Below, piece after piece: positions 48,188-54,506 of a stretch of 54,506 nt of DNA. The stretch is from NCBI GenBank assembly GCA_045222795.1, contig JBGUZF010000155.1:1-54506 (forward strand), in the 5' to 3' direction. How positions within the stretch are numbered: the first letter of the stretch is position 1; each line of letters starts with the position of its first letter. The translations under genes were made by a program, and so were the position numbers. This DNA is from Colimorpha sp045222795. Its GTDB lineage: Bacteria > Bacteroidota > Bacteroidia > Bacteroidales > P3. The notes under the pieces were generated by a model. The model was not told the origin of the DNA. It did not search any database and saw only the letters and a program-made list of their open reading frames with translations.

Positions 48188-48733
48188 ATGTTACAGAGAA
48201 TACAGAGTTTTTGGTTGGTGCTGGCAGCATGCTGCATGGCACTGTGCTTTATGACCCCTGTGGCCACCTACCAGTCCGAGATTGAGTCGATGCAGCAAAC
48301 GGTGCAGTCGGAGCTGAACCTGCTGCCCAAGGGCGATGTGACGATGAACGAGGAACAGCTGCTCACGCTGGGCTCCACGATAGAGTACAGCCAGAAGATG
48401 AGCGGCTTCAAGACCTGGCCGCTGGTCGTGCTGGCCATCCTAGTTGGCGCCATAGCGCTGCTGTGCGTCTTCCTCTACAAGAACCGCGTGCGTCAGATGC
48501 GTGTGGTGGCCATAGGCTTCCTGTTCAACGTCATCTACGTCTTCCTGCTCTTCTTCTGGGCGGTGGACGCCTACGGCAAGACCGTGGTGCAGGATATGAA
48601 CACCGGCGACCCGAAGGTGACTTGGCTGGCAGGCGCCTACGCCCCGATAGTGTCGCTCGTGTTCCTCATCCTTGCCCACCGCGGCATCAAGAAAGACGAG
48701 ATGAAGGTGAGGGCGGCAGACCGTTTAAGGTGA
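48188..48733 (+). CDS. DUF4293 membrane protein
   Basis: 181 residues. Begins MLQRIQSFWLVLAACCMALC, the characteristic start of this Bacteroidetes family, and has four predicted membrane helices (about 5-25, 75-97, 103-127 and 145-163). Function unknown. The C-terminus runs into a 7-bp array at 48729. Confidence 0.85.
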   Translation: MLQRIQSFWLVLAACCMALCFMTPVATYQSEIESMQQTVQSELNLLPKGDVTMNEEQLLTLGSTIEYSQKMSGFKTWPLVVLAILVGAIALLCVFLYKNRVRQMRVVAIGFLFNVIYVFLLFFWAVDAYGKTVVQDMNTGDPKVTWLAGAYAPIVSLVFLILAHRGIKKDEMKVRAADRLR

Positions 48734-48756
48734 GAGGTGAAAGGTGAGAGGTGAAA
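48729..48756. repeat. 4 x 7-bp array (GGTGARA) between DUF4293 and tsaE
   Basis: Units GGTGAGA, GGTGAAA, GGTGAGA, GGTGAAA, overlapping the DUF4293 stop codon (48731-48733). Confidence 0.94.
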
Positions 48757-48768
48757 GGTTAAAGATGA

Positions 48769-49188
48769 ATGATGAACGTTGAGATTGCAGGCATAGAACA
48801 GTTGCCCGAGGTGGCACGGAAGTTGTTGGGAGAGTTTCCCGACGAGCGCTTCTTCGCCTTCTTCGGCAAGATGGGGGTGGGGAAGACCACGCTCATCAAG
48901 GAGATATGTGCCGCGCTGGGGGTGGAGGACAACGTGTGCAGCCCCACCTTCGCCATAGTGAACGAGTACAGCGACCGCGAGGGTGAGCCGGTCTACCACT
49001 TCGACTTCTACCGCCTGAAGTCGGTGGCCGAGGCCTACGACATAGGCTATGAAGAGTACTTCTACAGCGGCTGCTACTGCTTCACCGAATGGACGGAGAA
49101 GATAGAGGAACTGCTGCCCGAGAGCTATGTGAGGGTGGAGATTGAGGAACAGAACGGTGTGAGGACGCTCAATGCAACAAGAATCTAG
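48769..49188 (+). CDS. tsaE: tRNA threonylcarbamoyladenosine biosynthesis ATPase TsaE
   Basis: P-loop partner of TsaB/TsaD in making t6A37 of tRNAs. 139 residues. Walker A GKMGVGKT at 33-40, switch-like segment SPTFAIVNEY and HFDFYRLKS, then TEWTEKIEELLP, all typical of TsaE. Two adjacent ATG codons (48769 and 48772) could serve as start. Confidence 0.95.
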   Translation: MMNVEIAGIEQLPEVARKLLGEFPDERFFAFFGKMGVGKTTLIKEICAALGVEDNVCSPTFAIVNEYSDREGEPVYHFDFYRLKSVAEAYDIGYEEYFYSGCYCFTEWTEKIEELLPESYVRVEIEEQNGVRTLNATRI

Positions 49189-49193
49189 AGAAA

Positions 49194-49221
49194 AGAACTT
49201 AGAACTTAGAAATTAGAAATT
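49194..49221. repeat. 4 x 7-bp array (AGAAMTT) between tsaE and rsfS
   Basis: Units AGAACTT, AGAACTT, AGAAATT, AGAAATT, 28 nt, 12 bp before the rsfS start. Confidence 0.93.
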
Positions 49222-49233
49222 AGAAATAACTTA

Positions 49234-49612
49234 ATGAATACAGAGAAAGAATCGTTGGTGCTGGCCCGTTTGGCGGCACAGACAATGGACGAGAAGAAAG
49301 CAGAGGATGTGCGCATACTTGACTTGCGCAAGGTGCATGGTGCACCTGCCGAGTTCTTCGTGATAGCCACCGGCAACGTGCCTTCGCACGTGTCGGCACT
49401 GAGCGACGCCGTCTTTGAGACGGTGAAGAAAGCCACAGGCATGAACCCCCACAAGGTGGAGGGTTACAACAACGCCGAATGGATACTGATGGACTACTTC
49501 GACGTGGTGGTGCATATCTTCCAGAAGGACAAGCGCGCCTTCTACCGTCTCGACGAGCTGTGGAGCGACGGCGAGGAACTGTCCATAACAACCAAAACTA
49601 CCAAGAAGAGCA

Positions 49613-49629
<17 letters not shown>
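49234..49629 (+). CDS. rsfS: Ribosome silencing factor RsfS
   Basis: Binds ribosomal protein uL14 and blocks subunit joining in starvation. 131 residues with family segments EDVRILDLRKVHGAPAEFFVI, HKVEGYNNAEWILMDYFDVV and VHIFQKDKRAFYRLDELW. Overlaps ftsH by 17 bp, indicating tight coupling. Confidence 0.95.
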
Positions 49630-51672
<2,043 letters not shown>

Positions 51673-51676
<4 letters not shown>

Positions 51677-52521
51677 AGAATTTCTGGGTCAGAGCGGCAA
51701 GCGCCGCGGTGTATGTGGCGCTGTTCCTGGGGTGCATCTACAGCGGTGCGCTGCTGAACAACCCCACCCTTGGTGCCATCATCTTCGGCGCCTTCCTGAT
51801 GTTTGTGGCTTGCGGCTGCACTTTCGAGTTCTTCCGCATCGTCGCCCTTCAGGGCGCCACTCCCTGCAAACCGCTGGGCTACGCCTACACCGTGCTGACG
51901 CTGCTGTCGCTGATAGGTTTGCAGTCGCTGCCGGGATTGAACGGTCTGAAGCTGTTAGGCATCGCCATAATCGTTCTGCCCATGCTCTTCGGTATCTCTG
52001 CCATAGTGCAGCTGTGGTACCACAGCGAGCAGCCCTTCCGCGATGCCGCCTACACCATGGTGCCTATGTTCTACGCCGCAGTGCCGCTGGGTCTGATGCC
52101 CTTGCTGCATTCGGGGATGAACGTGCTGGTGATGGTGCTCATCATGGTGTGGATGAACGACAACGGCGCCTATATGGGAGGCTCGCTGCTCGGCAAGCAC
52201 AAGATGTGGGAGCGTCATTCGCCTGGAAAGACCTGGGAGGGTACCGCCATCGGAGTGGTCATCACCCTGCTGGTGGCTGTCTTCATCGGCCCGCTCTTCA
52301 ACCACGACATCGCCTGGTACCACTGGCTGGTGATGGGTTTCATCTGCAGCGTCATCGACACCCTCGGCGACTTGGTGGAGAGCATGCTCAAGCGCTCGGT
52401 GGGAGTGAAGGACAGCGGCAAGATAATGCCCGGTCACGGCGGCTTCCTCGACCGTTTCGACAGCCTGCTCATAGCAGTACCTATGGTTTTTGTGTATATC
52501 ACTCTAATTTTTGAAATATGA
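51673..52521 (+). CDS. cdsA: Phosphatidate cytidylyltransferase
   Basis: Makes CDP-diacylglycerol, the branch point of phospholipid synthesis, in the inner membrane. 282 residues with multiple helices and the family signature near the C-terminus: DTLGDLVESMLKRSVGVKDSG then MPGHGGFLDRFDS. KTWEGTAIG is also conserved. Start overlaps the ftsH stop and its own stop overlaps the psd start, so the three are one translationally coupled operon, linking lipid synthesis genes. Confidence 0.95.
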
Positions 52522-53177
52522 AGATACATCGCGAAGGACGGACAATCATACTGCTCACGCTTGGCGTGACTGCCTTGATATGGCTGGCAATGCTGCTGAT
52601 AGTGCACCATTGGACGGTGTTCCACACCATCTTCCTTGTGGCGCTGCTGATATTCGACCTCCTTGTTGTGTCGTTCTTCCGCATCCCGCGCCGTATCTTC
52701 ACCGAGAATGCCGCCGAACTTATATCGCCGGCCGACGGCACCATCGTCACCATCGAGCAGGTCTTCGAGAAGACCTACCTCAAGGAGGAGTGCATGCAGG
52801 TGTCCATTTTCATGAGCGGCACCGACGTGCACGTGAACCGCTATCCCTGCGACGGCGTGGTGGAATATGTCAAGTTCCGCCGCGGCAACTACTTTGTGGC
52901 CTCCTACCCCAAGAGCAGCGACCTAAACGAGCGCACCGAGGTGGGCATGCGCCTCACCAACGGCAAGAGGATTATGATACGCCAGGTGGCAGGCGTGATG
53001 GCCCGCCGCATCGTGTGCTACGCCAAAGAGGGCGAGACGGTGAAGCAGAACCAGGAGATGGGCTTCATCAAGTTCGGCTCGCGCATCGACCTCTTCCTGC
53101 CCCTCGACTTCCCCATCAGTGTACAACTTCAGGACAAAGTCCGTAACGCCATAAGCCCCATCGCCGAGATAGTATGA
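52518..53177 (+). CDS. psd: Phosphatidylserine decarboxylase proenzyme (short type)
   Basis: Makes phosphatidylethanolamine. 219 residues, the compact Bacteroidetes type. Two membrane-like helices near 10-55, conserved SPADGTIVTIEQVFE and FMSGTDVHVNRYPCDG, and the self-cleavage site Gly187-Ser188 in KFGSRIDLFLP, which would generate the pyruvoyl cofactor. Directly downstream of cdsA with overlap, a logical pathway pair, although phosphatidylserine synthase is not in the window. Confidence 0.94.
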   Translation: MKIHREGRTIILLTLGVTALIWLAMLLIVHHWTVFHTIFLVALLIFDLLVVSFFRIPRRIFTENAAELISPADGTIVTIEQVFEKTYLKEECMQVSIFMSGTDVHVNRYPCDGVVEYVKFRRGNYFVASYPKSSDLNERTEVGMRLTNGKRIMIRQVAGVMARRIVCYAKEGETVKQNQEMGFIKFGSRIDLFLPLDFPISVQLQDKVRNAISPIAEIV

Positions 53178-53848
53178 TTGCCGACCAGATATTATACGAG
53201 GACAATCACCTGATTGCCATCAACAAGTTGCCGGGTCAGATAACGCAAGGCGACAAGACCGGCGACACACCCATCGCCGAGCTTGTGAAAGCCTACCTCA
53301 AGGAGCGCGACAATAAGCCAGGCAATGTCTATTGCGGCGTCATCCACCGTCTCGACCGCCCTGTGTCGGGCGTCGTCCTGCTGGCAAAGACCTCAAAGGC
53401 CCTCTCGCGCATGTCGAAAGCCTTGCAGGACCGCAACTTCGAGAAGCACTACTGGGCTGTGGTCAAGAACGCCCCGCCCAAGCCTGCCGCAATGCTCGAG
53501 AACTGGCTCGTCAAGAATGAGGAGCGCAACAAGAGCTATGTCTTCGGCACAGTGAGGCCCAACGCCAAGCTGGCACGACTGGAATACCGTGAGGTGGCCG
53601 TCAGCGACGGAGGCTACCACCTGCTCGACGTCAACCTCCTCACCGGCCGTCACCATCAGATACGCTGCCAACTGGCCAATATCGGCTGCCCCATAAAGGG
53701 CGACCTCAAGTATGGCGCCGAGCGCAGCAACCCCGACGGCAGCATCTCGCTACATGCATATAAACTGACTTTTATACACCCCGTGACCCACGAACAGATT
53801 ACCGTCACGGCTCCAAATGAAGAAATAAATAAAATGTTCAAGATATGA
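53174..53848 (+). CDS. RluA family pseudouridine synthase
   Basis: 224 residues. Catalytic Asp in HRLDRPVSGVVLLAKTSKA; other motifs YWAVVKNAPP, LLTGRHHQIRCQLANIGCPI and GDLKYGAERSN. No S4 RNA-binding domain, so a short RluA form. Which rRNA or tRNA position it modifies cannot be told from sequence. Overlaps psd by ATGA at its start and the next gene by ATGA at its end. Confidence 0.93.
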   Translation: MIADQILYEDNHLIAINKLPGQITQGDKTGDTPIAELVKAYLKERDNKPGNVYCGVIHRLDRPVSGVVLLAKTSKALSRMSKALQDRNFEKHYWAVVKNAPPKPAAMLENWLVKNEERNKSYVFGTVRPNAKLARLEYREVAVSDGGYHLLDVNLLTGRHHQIRCQLANIGCPIKGDLKYGAERSNPDGSISLHAYKLTFIHPVTHEQITVTAPNEEINKMFKI

Positions 53849-54506
53849 AAAAGATAGTCCTTTTCGCAGCACTTCTGTCTACTATCACCACACTCTGCGC
53901 GCAGCAGGTTTTGGAAGACAACTTCTCGCAGCTGCGCCTCTCTTTCGGTACGCCCGAACTGGCAACAGGCGATGTCACCCTCTGTGGCGACAAATACCTG
54001 CAACTCTCAATGCCCGGCTATATCCCCGGCGGCGAGGTTGGAAGTCCCGCAGTGCCCGTCAGCAGCTCGCTGCTCACCATTCCCTTCTGCTCCTCGGTGG
54101 AGGTGACGGTTGAGAACGCCGTCTACGACACCGTGCATCTCGGCACCGCCACCACGCTGATGCCCGTGCAGCCCTCGCGCAGCAAGTCGGACCGCAGTGA
54201 GCCTGTGGTGCACATCAACGGCGACGTGTACAGCACCGATGCCTTCTGCGGTCTCCCGCTGGCATCGGTAGAGGTTATCGGTATCGCCCGCGACCGTCGT
54301 CTGGCACAGCTGGTGTTCGCTCCCGTAAAGGTCAATCCCGTCAGCGGCGATGCCGTCGTCTGTGTCAAAGCCGACGTCATTGTGCGCTATGTCGGTGCCG
54401 ACCAGGCCGCCACAGAGGAACACTTCCGCCGCTATCACACTCCGGCTTTCTCGGCGGGCGAGACCCTCAATACGCTGTTCGACACCAAGGATGCTTCCGA
54501 CGCCAC
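53845..54506 (+). CDS. Secreted protein, probable C25 (gingipain-like) peptidase, 5' part only
   Basis: Open from the ATG at 53845 to the end of the window (220 codons seen). Signal peptide MKKIVLFAALLSTITTLCAQ. The mature part begins with a beta-rich region including GEVGSPAVPVSSSLLTIPF, which matches the pro-peptide pattern of gingipain-type C25 peptidases (a Gly-x-Pro-x-x-Pro segment before a hydrophobic strand). The catalytic domain would lie beyond the window. C25 members in this phylum are T9SS cargo or the sortase PorU; which one applies here cannot be seen. ATGA overlap with the RluA gene stop. Confidence 0.7.
   Translation, partial: MKKIVLFAALLSTITTLCAQQVLEDNFSQLRLSFGTPELATGDVTLCGDKYLQLSMPGYIPGGEVGSPAVPVSSSLLTIPFCSSVEVTVENAVYDTVHLGTATTLMPVQPSRSKSDRSEPVVHINGDVYSTDAFCGLPLASVEVIGIARDRRLAQLVFAPVKVNPVSGDAVVCVKADVIVRYVGADQAATEEHFRRYHTPAFSAGETLNTLFDTKDASDA

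Overview
The window reads as a chromosomal segment of a Bacteroidales bacterium (phylum Bacteroidota). The evidence is Bacteroidetes-type promoters (TAnnTTTG with an upstream TTG), C-terminal type IX secretion (T9SS) sorting domains on several secreted proteins, DUF1599, DUF4293 and DoxX/BT_3928-type proteins, a single-chain PurL of about 1,260 residues, and RsfS-FtsH-CdsA gene order. I cannot assign a genus. No phage, plasmid, CRISPR or rRNA genes are visible. There are four tRNA genes: initiator Met, Leu-UAG, Ser-UGA and Asn-GUU.

Layout. 1-8.4 kb (minus strand): initiator tRNA, a C10 cysteine peptidase, a DsbD-like reductase, a propeller protein, a four-helix-bundle (S23) protein, a secreted protein of unknown role, tRNA-Leu, a DUF4190-like protein and MsrA. 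8.4-10.5 kb (plus): Tex. 10.5-18 kb (minus): SppA, class II aldolase, an unusual sigma-factor/leucine-rich-repeat ORF, IspE and PhoH. 18.3-27.4 kb (plus): an Omp28-like secreted protein, a small exported protein, a second S23 protein, NadD, an AsmA-like protein, topoisomerase IV subunit B, a protein with a histone-H1-like tail and an outer-membrane protein. 27.5-36 kb (minus): SerS, tRNA-Ser, PepD, a lipoprotein, PurL, an acyltransferase and a small membrane protein. 36-39.6 kb (plus): C69 dipeptidase, an esterase with a T9SS tail and SanA. 39.7-45.6 kb (minus): tRNA-Asn, NnrD, M16 protease, diadenylate cyclase and FolP. 46.2 kb to the end (plus): DUF1599, DoxX-like, DUF4293, TsaE, RsfS, FtsH, CdsA, Psd, RluA and the start of a C25-like peptidase gene, many of them overlapping by ATGA.

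The outstanding feature is a dense set of very short tandem arrays, more than 40 in 54 kb. The unit length varies (7, 8, 9, 10 or 11 bp, mostly 7) but the copy number is almost always four: 28 nt for 7-mers, 32 for 8-mers, 36 for 9-mers, 40 for the 10-mer and 44 for several 11-mers. The arrays lie between genes, often touching a stop or start codon. They also lie inside intact housekeeping genes (ispE, purL, nnrD, serS, sppA, dsbD, DUF1599), where they encode surface loops or linkers, and inside signal peptides. Many occur as inverted pairs. Two inverted pairs, each of about 450-500 bp, enclose an S23 four-helix-bundle gene, and several short pairs enclose nothing. This looks like a family of mobile or self-propagating repeat elements, with S23 proteins as the candidate partner. 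One array appears to hold the propeller gene out of frame by exactly what one extra 7-bp unit would correct. This mobile-element reading is inference; the arrays themselves are directly visible.
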